NCBI RefSeq assembly: GCF_022179125.1 | Contig: NZ_BPQG01000036.1 | Span: 62,001-126,000 of the forward strand | Origin: Methylobacterium cerastii | GTDB taxonomy: Bacteria; Pseudomonadota; Alphaproteobacteria; Rhizobiales; Beijerinckiaceae | Length of the DNA stretch: 64,000 bases | Direction of reading: 5' to 3' | Part shown: positions 47,334 through 58,257 of the stretch, piece after piece | How positions within the stretch are numbered: the stretch's first letter is position 1 | Layout: every line of letters begins with the position of its first letter | Made by a program: the position numbers and the translations under genes | Notes under the pieces: generated by a model | Seen by the model: the letters and a program-made list of their open reading frames with translations, nothing else | The model's database searches: none | What the model was told of the DNA's origin: nothing

Positions 47334-47809
47334 TCGGTTTCTCCCGGAGCATCCCCGTCGATCACGAGGCCGATCTTCGCGGTGCGCGCGCGCATCAGGG
47401 CGTCGAGCCCGTCCGGGAACGGCATGGTGCGGAAGCGGAGCTCGGCGTCGGCCAGGAGCTTGCCGTCGTGGCGGATCGCGGCCTTGGTCACCGCGTAGCC
47501 CGAGCCGTCGTGCTCCAGGCTCGCGGTCACGGTCAGCGTCGCGCCGGGGCCGACGAAGGAGCGGAAGCGCGCCTTGTCCACCGCCATCAGGAACGGCATC
47601 TGCGCGAAGTTCAGGTGGGCGAGCACGAGGTAGCCCGAGGCCTGCGCCATGGTCTCGGTGAGCAGCACGCCCGGCACCAGAGGGTGGCCGGGGAAGTGCC
47701 CCTCGAAGACCGGGCTCTCCGTCGGGACCTGGGCCAGGGCCTCGATCCGGCCGGCGGCGCGGTCGAGGCTCACCACGGAATCGATCATCTCGAAGTATTC
47801 GAGGCGCAT
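47330..47809 (-). CDS. fabZXL: Hotdog-fold 3-hydroxyacyl-ACP dehydratase (FabZXL-like)
   Basis: A 159-residue hotdog protein. FEGHFPGHPLVPGVLLTETMAQASGYL contains the FabZ-type catalytic His (HFPGHP) and the acidic residue (ETMAQ). Length and context fit the FabZ homologue of the very-long-chain fatty acid cluster. It would dehydrate 3-hydroxyacyl-AcpXL during chain elongation. It is 45 bp downstream of acpXL. Confidence 0.85.
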   Translation of the reverse strand: MRLEYFEMIDSVVSLDRAAGRIEALAQVPTESPVFEGHFPGHPLVPGVLLTETMAQASGYLVLAHLNFAQMPFLMAVDKARFRSFVGPGATLTVTASLEHDGSGYAVTKAAIRHDGKLLADAELRFRTMPFPDGLDALMRARTAKIGLVIDGDAPGETE

Positions 47810-47854
47810 GGGCTGCCGATCCGCAGGCGTGTTCGGAAGGTCGTTCGCGTCGGC

Positions 47855-48163
47855 TCAGACCTTGGCGGCCTTTTCCGCGACCAGCGCGTCGATGCGGGCG
47901 CAGAGGTTCTTCAGCACGAAGTACTCCTCGGCCGGGACCTTGCCTTCGTTGACCTCCTGGGTCCAGCGCTCCAGCGGCAGCTTGATCCCGAACGCCTTGT
48001 CGACGGCGAAGGCGATGTCGAGGAAGGCGAGGCTGTCGATGCCGAGGTCGTCGATCGCGTGGCTCTCGGGCGTGATCTTCTCGCGCGGGATGTCGGCGGT
48101 GTCGGCGATGATGTCGGCCACGCGCTCGAAGGTGGCGGTGCCGGTGCTGGGCTGGTCTGACAT
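47855..48163 (-). CDS. acpXL: Acyl carrier protein AcpXL for very-long-chain fatty acids
   Basis: A 102-residue acyl carrier protein, longer than Acp[31 protein letters not shown] includes the Ser of DSL that receives the phosphopantetheine. The extra C-terminal residues ([16 protein letters not shown]) match AcpXL of Rhizobium, which carries the 27-hydroxyoctacosanoate chain for lipid A. It heads the three-gene acpXL-fabZ-fabF unit. The upstream 240 bp are shared with the divergent AI-2E transporter gene. Confidence 0.9.
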   Translation of the reverse strand: MSDQPSTGTATFERVADIIADTADIPREKITPESHAIDDLGIDSLAFLDIAFAVDKAFGIKLPLERWTQEVNEGKVPAEEYFVLKNLCARIDALVAEKAAKV

Positions 48164-48403
48164 GCGTTCTCGCCGAATCGGGATGGGTGCGACGGGCCGC
48201 CGCCGATGCTCGACGCGGCGCCCCCATCCGCACGGCCCGGTGGCGGAGGGCGCCCTGCGCCGCCCCGTCAAGTGGCCGCGACCTCTACACGAGGGGGTTC
48301 GGCCCGGCAACCATGTGGCCCTTCAGGCGGGCTTCGCCGGATGGCAAAGGTCCCACGGCGGCCTACATGAGCGCGCGGCGGATCGCGCCGGAGGACCCGC
48401 CTG

Positions 48404-49522
48404 ATGGACCAGACGCTTCGTACCGATCACGCGCCGCCGGACCGCGCCCCGCCGCTCCCGCCGGTGGAGAAGGCGCGCGGCCAGGGGATCGCCCGCGTGG
48501 CGCTCGTGCTGGCGCTGTCGGCGCTCGGCCTCTGGATCCTGTCCGGCTTCCTGCCGGCGCTCGCCTGGGCGGTGGTGCTGGCGATCGCGCTGTGGCCGCT
48601 CTACGCGCGCGCCGAACGGCGGTTTCCCCCCGGCGGCCACAACGTCGTGCTTCCGCTCGTGGCGACGCTCCTCGTCGCCCTCGTCTTCCTCGCGCCGCTC
48701 GTCATCCTCGGCGTCCAGGCGGCCCGCGAGGCGCACGACGTGCTCGACTTCGTGCGCACGGCCGAGAAGGACGGCGTCCCCGTGCCGGACGTCATCAATC
48801 ACCTGCCCTACGGCGCGGCCCAGGCGTCCGCTTGGTGGAGCGCCAACCTCAGCCATCCCGACGCCGGCTCCGACCTGCTGCGCAAGCTCGACAACGATTC
48901 CGTGATCGGGGTGTCGCGCAACGTCGGCAAGGAGGTGGTGCATCGCGTCGTGCTGTTCGGCTTCAGCCTCGTCGCCCTGTTCTTCCTGTTCCGCGACGGC
49001 CGCACCATCCGCGACCAGGTCCTCGTGGCGTGCAACCGCCTGTTCGGGCCGCGCGGCGAGCGGGTCGGCCGACAGATGGTCGCCTCGGTGCACGGCACCG
49101 TCGACGGCCTCGTCCTCGTCGGCCTCGGCGAGGGCGTCGTCCTCGGCATCGTCTACTACTTCGCCGGCGTGCCGCACCCGGTGCTGCTCGGCGCGTTCAC
49201 CGCGGTCGCCGCGATGATTCCGTTCGGCGCGGCGCTCGCCATCGCCATCGCGGCGCTGCTGCTCGTGGCGGCGAGCTCGGTGAAGGCGGCGGTGATCGTG
49301 GCCGTCGCGGGCTTCGTCGTGACGTTCGTGGCCGACCACTTCGTGCGCCCGGCGCTCATCGGCGGCACCACCAAGCTGCCGTTCCTGTGGGTGCTGCTCG
49401 GCATCCTCGGCGGGGTCGAGACCTTCCACCTCCTCGGCCTGTTCCTCGGCCCGGCGGTGATGGCCGCTTTGATGCTGCTGTGGCGCGAGTTCACGGTCGG
49501 CGCCGACGCGAAGGCTCCCTGA
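48404..49522 (+). CDS. AI-2E/PerM family transporter
   Basis: A 372-residue inner-membrane protein with about eight membrane segments. LSALGLWILSGFLPALAWAVVLAIALWPLY, LFFLFRDGRTIRDQ, DGLVLVGLGEGVVLGI and VLLGILGGVETFHLLGLFLGPAVMA match the AI-2E transporter family, which includes TqsA (quorum signal export) and Na+/H+ antiporter-like members. The transported species is unknown. It is followed by a strong terminator. Confidence 0.87.
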   Translation: MDQTLRTDHAPPDRAPPLPPVEKARGQGIARVALVLALSALGLWILSGFLPALAWAVVLAIALWPLYARAERRFPPGGHNVVLPLVATLLVALVFLAPLVILGVQAAREAHDVLDFVRTAEKDGVPVPDVINHLPYGAAQASAWWSANLSHPDAGSDLLRKLDNDSVIGVSRNVGKEVVHRVVLFGFSLVALFFLFRDGRTIRDQVLVACNRLFGPRGERVGRQMVASVHGTVDGLVLVGLGEGVVLGIVYYFAGVPHPVLLGAFTAVAAMIPFGAALAIAIAALLLVAASSVKAAVIVAVAGFVVTFVADHFVRPALIGGTTKLPFLWVLLGILGGVETFHLLGLFLGPAVMAALMLLWREFTVGADAKAP

Positions 49523-49528
49523 CATACG

Positions 49529-49562
49529 AACGGCCGCGGGATCCGAGATCCCGCGGCCGTTT
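49529..49562. terminator. Rho-independent terminator
   Basis: A 14-bp perfect stem, ACGGCCGCGGGATC (49530-49543) with GATCCCGCGGCCGT (49547-49560), loop CGA, followed by TTT. It ends the AI-2E transporter gene and lies just downstream of the convergent exported-protein gene, so it can serve both. Confidence 0.85.
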
Positions 49563-49611
49563 TGCGACGACTTCGGCGGCACGGAGCTGCGTGCCGCCGG
49601 ACTCGGTTCGA

Positions 49612-50295
49612 TTACATCGGCGGGGTGAGGCCGTCCTTGCCGACGGCGATCAGCTTGCCCTCGATCTTCGAGCCGGCCTTGTCGACCACGGCGAAGATCT
49701 TGGAGCCGGGGGTGAGGATCGCCTTGTCCGCGGGCTCGAAGGCGACGATCGGTGCGGTCGGCGGCACTTCGATGGTCTTGGCCGCGCCGTCCTTGCCATA
49801 GCCGACGGTGAGCGTCTTGGTGCCCGAGGCGCCGGCCGTGTCGGCCTTCACGGTGCCGTTGGTCATCGCGCTCTTGACGCGCGGCGCGCCGGACTCGGCC
49901 TTGACCGTGCCGTTGGTCATCGAACTCTTCACCGCCGCGCCGCCCGCGGCGGTCTGGTCGGCGATCGAATCCCAGCCGTAATGGCCCTCGCCGGTGCCGC
50001 GCATCGACTCGGGGAACAGCACGACCTCGAGCGCCGTCATCGGGTTCTCGCCCTTGGTCGCCGTGCCGATGAAGACGCCGTCCTTGATCTGGTCGAGGCT
50101 CGACTTCACGACCCAGGCGAACTTGGCGCCGCCGACGTCGACGGTCTCGGTGGCCCCGTCGACGGTCTTGATCGTGACCATGCCGCCGTCGGCCTTCTCG
50201 ATCGTGCCGCGGACGCGCTCCAGCGCCTGGGCGGAGAAGGCGGCGCCGGACAGGGTCATCAGGCCGGCGACGGCGAGTGTGGTGAAGGTCTTCAT
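49612..50295 (-). CDS. Exported protein with internal tandem repeat, unknown function
   Basis: A 227-residue protein. Signal peptide MKTFTTLAVAGLMTLSGAAFSAQA. The mature protein is rich in Gly, Thr, Lys and Val, with RVRGTIEKADGGMVTIKTVDGATETV at the start, similar to secreted beta-rich or lipoprotein-like proteins. Residues 122-133 (VKSSMTNGTVKA) and 140-151 (VKSAMTNGTVKA) are near-identical repeats 18 residues apart. An earlier in-frame ATG (50364) would hide the signal peptide. Possible periplasmic binding or envelope role; nothing more can be said. Confidence 0.75.
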   Translation of the reverse strand: MKTFTTLAVAGLMTLSGAAFSAQALERVRGTIEKADGGMVTIKTVDGATETVDVGGAKFAWVVKSSLDQIKDGVFIGTATKGENPMTALEVVLFPESMRGTGEGHYGWDSIADQTAAGGAAVKSSMTNGTVKAESGAPRVKSAMTNGTVKADTAGASGTKTLTVGYGKDGAAKTIEVPPTAPIVAFEPADKAILTPGSKIFAVVDKAGSKIEGKLIAVGKDGLTPPM

Positions 50296-50389
50296 GTAGC
50301 GCTCCGGTTGTCGTGACCGGAGGGTTATGGGGCGCCAACGACCGCAAAACACCCTTGCGCGCAATCTATTTTTGTTTCCGAGTCGCCCG

Positions 50390-51076
50390 TCATCCCCGTC
50401 GGCGCAGCTCGGCGAGGTAGCTGCGCAGCAACGTCACCCGTCGCGGGCGGAAGCTGGTGCCGGCCGGCTCCGCCCCCGCGATCCGGTCTGCCCGGAACAT
50501 GCGGAACGCCTCGCGCAGGCAGCACCAGGCGAGCACCGTCATCTTGTCGTCGAGGTAGACGATGGAGAGCGGCAGGATCGTGCGGACGCTCGTCGCCCCG
50601 TCCTTGTCCGCGTACCGGATGGTCACCGCCTCCTCGCGCCAGCACCCGGACCGGATCGCTGCCATGTCGACGGTCGCCGGATAGCGCGTCCCGAACCGGC
50701 GGACCTGCGAGACGGCGTGAAGCAGGTGCTGCTCGCGCCGGTCTGGCAGGGTCGCCGCAACCTTGGCCAGGACCGAGGCGGCGGCCTCCGCGAGCGCCGG
50801 GTCGCCCATGTGCCGGACCTCGCCGAGACCCAGCACCAGCGCCTCGATCTCGATCCGGTCGAAGGTCTGCGGCGGCAGCGCGACGTCCTCGACGAGGCGA
50901 TAGCCGTAGCCGCGCTCGCCCTCGATCCCGGCTCCGGCGGTGCGCAGGCTGTCGATGTCGCGATAGATCGAGCGCAGCGACACGCCGGTCTCCTCGGCGA
51001 GCCGGGCCGCCGTGACCGGCGCCGGCAGGACGCGCATCGCGTGGAGCAATCGAAGCAGCCGGTCGGCTCGGGCCAT
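50390..51076 (-). CDS. YafY-type HTH-WYL transcriptional regulator
   Basis: A 228-residue regulator. HTH_11 domain: RADRLLRLLHAMRVLPAPVTAARLAEETGVSLRSIYRDIDSL. The WYL-like domain follows (ATVDMAAIRSGCWREEAVTIRYADKDGATSVRTILPLSIVYLDDKMTVLAWCCLREAFR). Members bind ligands and repress or activate neighbouring genes. The ATG at 51076 is 73 bp from the divergent glutathione transferase gene, probably its target. Confidence 0.9.
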   Translation of the reverse strand: MARADRLLRLLHAMRVLPAPVTAARLAEETGVSLRSIYRDIDSLRTAGAGIEGERGYGYRLVEDVALPPQTFDRIEIEALVLGLGEVRHMGDPALAEAAASVLAKVAATLPDRREQHLLHAVSQVRRFGTRYPATVDMAAIRSGCWREEAVTIRYADKDGATSVRTILPLSIVYLDDKMTVLAWCCLREAFRMFRADRIAGAEPAGTSFRPRRVTLLRSYLAELRRRG

Positions 51077-51149
51077 CGTGCAACTGACGGAAACTGGCAG
51101 GTGGACCTGGCTAGACCATCCCCTGCCGACCCGCCAGCAGGAGCCCGCC

Positions 51150-51752
51150 ATGATCACGCTCTATCATTCCCCCAACAGCCGATCGACCCGCATCGTCGCC
51201 CTGCTCAAGGAGCTCCATGCACTGGATCACGTGCGCATCGAGCGGGTGACGATCCCGCGCACGGACGGATCGGGGGCTCGCGACCCGGCCAACCCGCATC
51301 CCGAGGGCAAGGTGCCGCTGCTCGACGACGACGGCACGCTGGTGCGCGAGTCGAGCGCCATCGTGCAGCACCTCGCCGACCTGTTCCCGAAGTCGGGGCT
51401 CGCCATCCCCCACGGGCACAGGCAGCGCGGCGCCTACCTTGGATGGCTCGCCTGGTACGCCGGCGTCCTGGAGCCGGTGCTGATCGTCGAGGCTGCCGGA
51501 CTGGACCATCCGCTCCTGAGGCAGACGTTCCGAGGCGGCGCGGAGGCCCGGGCGCGTCTGGCTTCGGCGCTCGGCGACAGCCCGTTCCTGCTCGGGGACC
51601 GCTTCACCGCGGCCGACCTGCTGCTGCACTCGCCCTTCGCGTGGTTCGGCAAGCCCGGCGTGCCGGCGATCGACGCCTGGGTCGACCGCTGCACCGCGCG
51701 GCCGGGCGCCGCCTTCGCGGCGGCCTTCGACGCGGCGCCGCCGGCGCCCTGA
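51150..51752 (+). CDS. Glutathione S-transferase family protein
   Basis: A 200-residue GST-fold protein starting MITLYHSPNSRSTRIVALLKEL (N-terminal thioredoxin-fold with active-site Ser/Thr). GKVPLLDDDGTLVRESSAIVQHLADLF is the cis-Pro and SNAIL/TRAIL-like glutathione-binding region, and the helical domain includes RFTAADLLLHSPF. Substrate unknown. Divergent from and likely controlled by the adjacent WYL regulator; the gap contains CTGACGGAAACTGGCAG-like repeats. Confidence 0.88.
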   Translation: MITLYHSPNSRSTRIVALLKELHALDHVRIERVTIPRTDGSGARDPANPHPEGKVPLLDDDGTLVRESSAIVQHLADLFPKSGLAIPHGHRQRGAYLGWLAWYAGVLEPVLIVEAAGLDHPLLRQTFRGGAEARARLASALGDSPFLLGDRFTAADLLLHSPFAWFGKPGVPAIDAWVDRCTARPGAAFAAAFDAAPPAP

Positions 51753-51775
51753 ACTGCCGGGCCACGATCATGAAA

Positions 51776-51806
51776 AAGCCGCCGCGGGGCGAACCCGCGG
51801 CGGCTT
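51776..51806. terminator. Rho-independent terminator of acnA (and the GST gene)
   Basis: A 13-bp perfect stem (51776-51788 with 51794-51806) around a 5-base loop. On the - strand the hairpin is followed by a TTTTT tract (complement of 51773-51777), so it is a strong terminator for acnA. It lies between the convergent GST and acnA genes and can act for both. Confidence 0.85.
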
Positions 51807-51853
51807 GACGATGCTTCGGTTCGGGGCGGCCCGAAGGCCGCCCGGCCCGTGGT

Positions 51854-54553
<2,700 letters not shown>

Positions 54554-54820
54554 GGCTGGTCTGATCCTCGCTGGCGTTTGTCGAACACGCGCAGGCATAA
54601 CCCGCGCCACGAAACCGGTGTTCGGCCTGACTGCGCTCGCAGGGAGCGCGCGCCGCCCCGGGGGTGCCCGGGCAGGAGGGTGCGCGAGGAGCGAATTGGA
54701 CGCTCGAAGGTCGCGCGGCGCAGCCTGGGGACCGTATAGAACGATTCGAATCTGCCCGCTACCGTGTCGCGGGTGACAGTGCCGCGAGGCTGTCCGCCCC
54801 CGCGGCCTTCTCCGCCCGGC

Positions 54821-55027
54821 TCAGGCGGTGGCCTCCGGCGCCGGGCCGCCGAAGCAGCGCCGCACCGCCGCCCAGAACGCGGCCTGCTCGTCCCGGGTGC
54901 AGAGCGCGACCCGCGCCTCCACGATCGCGCGGCCGGCGACCGCATCGGGGTCTTGGGCCATCTCGGCTTCCGTCCGGGCTTGCGGATCGTTCACGCGAAG
55001 CTTCGCGGAGTGCGAGGGCTTGGTCAT
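54821..55027 (-). CDS. Hypothetical small protein
   Basis: A 68-residue frame with a strong GGAGGAT site 7 bases before the ATG at 55027. The protein begins [12 protein letters not shown] and contains [29 protein letters not shown], a helical segment with two cysteines. No family is recognised. It lies between acnA and the RHH/RelE pair, opposite in direction to the latter. Confidence 0.55.
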   Translation of the reverse strand: MTKPSHSAKLRVNDPQARTEAEMAQDPDAVAGRAIVEARVALCTRDEQAAFWAAVRRCFGGPAPEATA

Positions 55028-55241
55028 GGCGACATCCTCCGTGTCGGCGGTGCGTCCCGGCGTCCCAAGATCGCGGAACGCCGCTTGCCCCGGGACGGGG
55101 GAGGTTGCGCGGCTCCGCCGCCTCGCGCAACCGGGCAAGGCGGCGCGGGGGCCGCGGGCTTCATCGTGATCGCAGGACGCGGCAGGGCGAATGGACGGAT
55201 GCGCGCCGCCATCGTAAGCCTTGCGCGCGCTGGAGACTGCC

Positions 55242-55466
55242 ATGCTCGCCCTCGACTTGCCGCCGGAGATCGAACGCCGCCTCGACGCCCTGGCCAGACG
55301 CACCGGCCGCAGCGCGGACGACCACGTGCGCGAGGCGATCCAGGACCATCTCGACGAGATCGAGGACGTCGAGATCGCGGAGAGCCGGGTCGCAGCCCTG
55401 CAGCGCGGCGAGAGCCAGGCCGTTCCCCTGCGGGCGGTTATGGACCGATATGGCTTGGCGGATTGA
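55242..55466 (+). CDS. RHH-type antitoxin
   Basis: A 74-residue ribbon-helix-helix protein: [40 protein letters not shown], a CopG/RelB-like N-terminus, then an acidic helix. GGAGA is 8 bases upstream. It should dimerise, bind its operator and hold the toxin in check. It overlaps the toxin gene by 17 bp. Confidence 0.83.
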   Translation: MLALDLPPEIERRLDALARRTGRSADDHVREAIQDHLDEIEDVEIAESRVAALQRGESQAVPLRAVMDRYGLAD

Positions 55467-55704
55467 GTTCGAACGGTCCGCGGAACGCGAACTCGACAAG
55501 CTCGACCGAGAGACAACCACGCGGATTCTCCGCTTTCTTCAGGACCGCCTATCGCCCTCGAACGATCCGCGAAGCCTCGGTGAAGCGCTGAAGGGTTCGC
55601 GGCTGGGCGGCCTCTGGAAATATCGGGTCGGCGACTATCGGATCATTGCATCGATCGAGGACGAGACCGTTCGGATCGGCCACCGCCGGGCCGTCTACCG
55701 TTAA
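55450..55704 (+). CDS. RelE-type toxin
   Basis: An 84-residue RelE/ParE-superfamily protein: [30 protein letters not shown], then [24 protein letters not shown] and [10 protein letters not shown], with the conserved Arg and Tyr positions of RelE. It probably cleaves mRNA on the ribosome. The pair lies between acnA and ccmA and its stop is 35 bp before the ccmA GTG. Confidence 0.85.
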   Translation: MAWRIEFERSAERELDKLDRETTTRILRFLQDRLSPSNDPRSLGEALKGSRLGGLWKYRVGDYRIIASIEDETVRIGHRRAVYR

Positions 55705-55739
55705 ATCGAGACGTTTCACCTCCTGAACAGGCAACCTTC

Positions 55740-56387
55740 GTGCGGCTGACCGTTGACGCCCTCACTTGCCGCCGCTCGGGGCGAAGGATCTTCTCCGGGC
55801 TGTCCTTCGCGATCGGTCCGGGCGAAGCGATCACCGTCACCGGCCGCAACGGGGCGGGCAAGTCGAGCCTGCTCGCGATCCTGTCCGGGCGGCTGCGGCC
55901 GGATTCCGGGCGCCTCACCGTCCACGACATGGGCGAAGCGGCGCTTCCCGAATGCTTGCACGCGGTCGGCCATCGCGACGGGCTGAAGAGCAGCCTGACG
56001 GCGGCCGAGAACCTCGCCTTCGCCCAAAGCCTACTGGGGACGAAGCGGCTGAGCCCGCGGGCGGCGCTCGACCGGCTCGGCCTCGCCCACGCCCTGGACC
56101 TGCCGGTCGCCTACCTGTCCGCCGGGCAGCGGCGCCGGGTGGCGCTCGCCCGCCTCCTCGTCTGCGCCCGCCCGCTCTGGCTTCTCGACGAGCCGACGGC
56201 GGCCCTCGACACCGCGTCGCAGGGCGTGCTCGCCGGGCTGATGGCCGAGCATCGGGCGGCGGGCGGCCTCGTCATCGCCGCCACCCACCAGGCCCTCGGC
56301 CTCGACGACGCGCGCAACCTCCACATCGCGCAGGCCGCGCCGCGGGCGCCCGAGCCGGCGGCCGACTCGGAGGAGGTTTGGGCGTGA
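55740..56387 (+). CDS. ccmA: Cytochrome c maturation ATPase CcmA
   Basis: A 215-residue ABC ATPase from a GTG. Walker A TGRNGAGKSSLL, signature YLSAGQRRRVALARLL, Walker B LWLLDEPTAALD and the H-loop ATHQALGL are intact. With CcmB and CcmC it powers release of haem from CcmE during cytochrome c maturation. It overlaps ccmB (GTGA). C-terminal extension of about 20 acidic residues. Confidence 0.95.
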   Translation: MRLTVDALTCRRSGRRIFSGLSFAIGPGEAITVTGRNGAGKSSLLAILSGRLRPDSGRLTVHDMGEAALPECLHAVGHRDGLKSSLTAAENLAFAQSLLGTKRLSPRAALDRLGLAHALDLPVAYLSAGQRRRVALARLLVCARPLWLLDEPTAALDTASQGVLAGLMAEHRAAGGLVIAATHQALGLDDARNLHIAQAAPRAPEPAADSEEVWA

Positions 56388-57052
56388 TCCGCATCCTCGT
56401 CGCCCTCGTCGCCCGCGACCTGACGCTGGCCTCCCGCGTCGGCGGGTCGGGCATGCTGTCGCTGGTCTTCTTCCTGATGATCGTCGCGCTGGTGCCGTTC
56501 GCGCTCGGCCCCGACCTCAACCTGCTCTCGCGGATCGGCCCGGCGATCCTGTGGCTCTCGGCGGTGCTGGCGACGCTGATCGGACTCGACCGCCTGTTCC
56601 AGGCCGACGAGGAGGATGGCTCCCTCGACCTGATGACCGCGGCCCCGGTTCCGCTCGAACTCGTGGTGCTGGCCAAGGTGATCGCGCACTGGCTCACCAC
56701 CGGGCTGCCGCTGGCGCTGGCCTCGCCGCTGTTCGGGCTGCTGGTGGCGCTGGACGGCACCGCCATGGCCGCGACCGCGCTGACGCTGCTCGTGGGCACG
56801 CCGGCGCTCACCTTCGTGGGTGCGGTGGGCGCCGCGCTCACCGCCTCGATCCGTCGGGGCGGCCTGATCCTCGCCGTGCTGGTGCTGCCCCTGATGATCC
56901 CGACGCTGATCTTCGGCGTCTCGGCGGCGCAGTCGGCGCTCGGTGGCACCGTGCCCTTCGCGACCCCGCTGATGATCCTGACCGGCCTCAGCCTGATCGC
57001 GGCCCTGGTCGGGACCTTCGCCGCGGCGGCGGCCCTGCGCTGGTCGGAATGA
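56384..57052 (+). CDS. ccmB: Haem exporter membrane protein CcmB
   Basis: A 222-residue protein with six membrane helices from a GTG at 56384. MLSLVFFLMIVALVPFALGP, LDRLFQADEEDGSLDLM and VVLAKVIAHWLTTGLPL match CcmB. It is the transmembrane partner of CcmA. ccmC lies about 1.2 kb downstream, after a DUF4189 gene and a YefM/YoeB pair, which splits the operon. Confidence 0.94.
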   Translation: MIRILVALVARDLTLASRVGGSGMLSLVFFLMIVALVPFALGPDLNLLSRIGPAILWLSAVLATLIGLDRLFQADEEDGSLDLMTAAPVPLELVVLAKVIAHWLTTGLPLALASPLFGLLVALDGTAMAATALTLLVGTPALTFVGAVGAALTASIRRGGLILAVLVLPLMIPTLIFGVSAAQSALGGTVPFATPLMILTGLSLIAALVGTFAAAAALRWSE

Positions 57053-57182
57053 GCCCGGGACGCTGAGGCAAGAGATCGGAACGGAGGTGCAATTTCCTTT
57101 GCGCCGCACTGCCTTATCAGACGTCCTGCAGGGGCGGCGCGAAGGGTTCGCCCGCCCTGTCAGATTCGATGGGGACGTACCG

Positions 57183-57530
57183 ATGAAGACCCTGATGTCC
57201 GCGCTGCTCCTGGCGCTTCTCGCGACCGCACCCGCCGCCGCCGCCGGCGCCTTCGCCGTGGACACCGAAGAGGGCCAGAAGGCCGGCGACGAGGGCTACG
57301 GCATCGGCTGGGGCGATTCGCGCGAGGCCGCCGGCGCCGCCGCGATGCGGCAATGCGCCAAGATGGGCAACGACAACTGCAAGGTCGTGGCCCGCTTCGA
57401 CAGCTGCGGCGCCTACGTCTCCAACCGCACCACCTACGGCGTCGGCTGGGGCCGCACCGAGGCCGCCGCCAAGGAGATGGCCTTCGACAAGTGTCCGAAC
57501 TGCAAGCTCGTCCTTTCCGAGTGCGAATGA
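57183..57530 (+). CDS. Exported DUF4189-domain protein
   Basis: A 115-residue exported protein. Signal MKTLMSALLLALLATAPAAAA, then GYGIGWGDSREAAGAAAMRQCAKMGNDNCKVVARFDSCGAYVSN and YGVGWGRTEAAAKEMAFDKC, the DUF4189 repeat structure, with six cysteines likely forming disulfides in the periplasm. Function unknown. It sits between ccmB and the YefM/YoeB pair; it may use the Ccm or Dsb machinery but no link is shown. Confidence 0.83.
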   Translation: MKTLMSALLLALLATAPAAAAGAFAVDTEEGQKAGDEGYGIGWGDSREAAGAAAMRQCAKMGNDNCKVVARFDSCGAYVSNRTTYGVGWGRTEAAAKEMAFDKCPNCKLVLSECE

Positions 57531-57620
57531 TCCGGGGCGCCTGAACGCCGACGGGCTTCCGGGTCCGCGAAGCACGATCCTTCCGCGCTCGACCTTGCGC
57601 CGTGGCATCATCGCGCGATA

Positions 57621-57638
57621 TGTACGTTCTCCTGTACA
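57621..57638 (+). promoter_or_regulatory. Predicted YefM-YoeB operator
   Basis: TGTACG at 57621-57626 and TGTACA at 57633-57638, 12 bp apart centre to centre, lie 7 bp before the YefM ATG. In E. coli YefM recognises two sites with the core TGTACA spaced 12 bp, so the match is close although the first site differs in the last base. It probably mediates autorepression by the YefM-YoeB complex. Confidence 0.7.
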
Positions 57639-57644
57639 GATCGG

Positions 57645-57908
57645 ATGGTTGTCATGGCGCAAGTCGGCTTGACCGAGCTTCGGCGGAACTTCGCCGCGCA
57701 TCTCGACCAGGTTGAGAACGACCGATCGGAACTGGTCGTCACGCGGCAGAACCACGAGCCTCTCGTGATTCTGCCGCTCGCAGAACTCGATCAGCTGCGC
57801 GAGACGCTCCATCTCCTCGGCACGCCGGCCAACGCGAAGCGGCTTCTCGAAGCCGCCGCCCAGATCGAGGCCGGTGGCGGGTCCGAACACGATCTGATCG
57901 AGGGGTGA
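57645..57908 (+). CDS. yefM: YefM/Phd-type antitoxin
   Basis: An 87-residue protein. [66 protein letters not shown] is the Phd/YefM fold with the L-L-x-S/T-P-A-N-A-x-R-L-L-x-A-type toxin-binding end. An ATG three codons on (57654) is also possible. It overlaps yoeB (GTGA at 57905-57908). Confidence 0.9.
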   Translation: MVVMAQVGLTELRRNFAAHLDQVENDRSELVVTRQNHEPLVILPLAELDQLRETLHLLGTPANAKRLLEAAAQIEAGGGSEHDLIEG

Positions 57909-58174
57909 AGCTCCTCTGGGCCGACCACGCCTGGGAAGATTACCTGTTCTGGCAGGCATCCGACCCCGCAACCCTCAAGCGCATCAACGATTTGATCCGC
58001 GAGGTCCGGCGGACGCCGTTCACCGGCATCGGCAAACCCGAGCCGCTGCGCGGCAACCTGAGCGGATGGTGGTCTCGGCGGATCACCGGCTCCCACCGCC
58101 TCGTCTACCGGGTCGGCGGCCATGGTGAGACGCAGGCCGTCGAGATCCTGCAATGCCGGTGGCGCTACGCCTGA
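57905..58174 (+). CDS. yoeB: YoeB-type ribosome-dependent mRNA endonuclease toxin
   Basis: An 89-residue protein aligned by eye with E. coli Yoe[71 protein letters not shown]. The catalytic Glu, Arg (SRRIT), His (SHRLVY) and C-terminal Tyr are present. It should cleave translated mRNA when YefM is degraded. The pair lies inside the ccm locus, 83 bp upstream of ccmC. Confidence 0.92.
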   Translation: MKLLWADHAWEDYLFWQASDPATLKRINDLIREVRRTPFTGIGKPEPLRGNLSGWWSRRITGSHRLVYRVGGHGETQAVEILQCRWRYA

Positions 58175-58257
58175 GCTCGGCGGCCTCCAGCTCGGCGTCC
58201 CCCTGCGCCAGACGTGCGCATTGCCGCTGCACCGCACCCCGCGCTAAGACATGGCCC

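Noticed and set aside
54554-54610. AcnA start at 54610 instead of the GTG at 54553
   Set aside because: The 19 extra residues are Arg/Ala-rich and do not match aconitase N-termini; the GTG start begins with the usual ASLDSF sequence.
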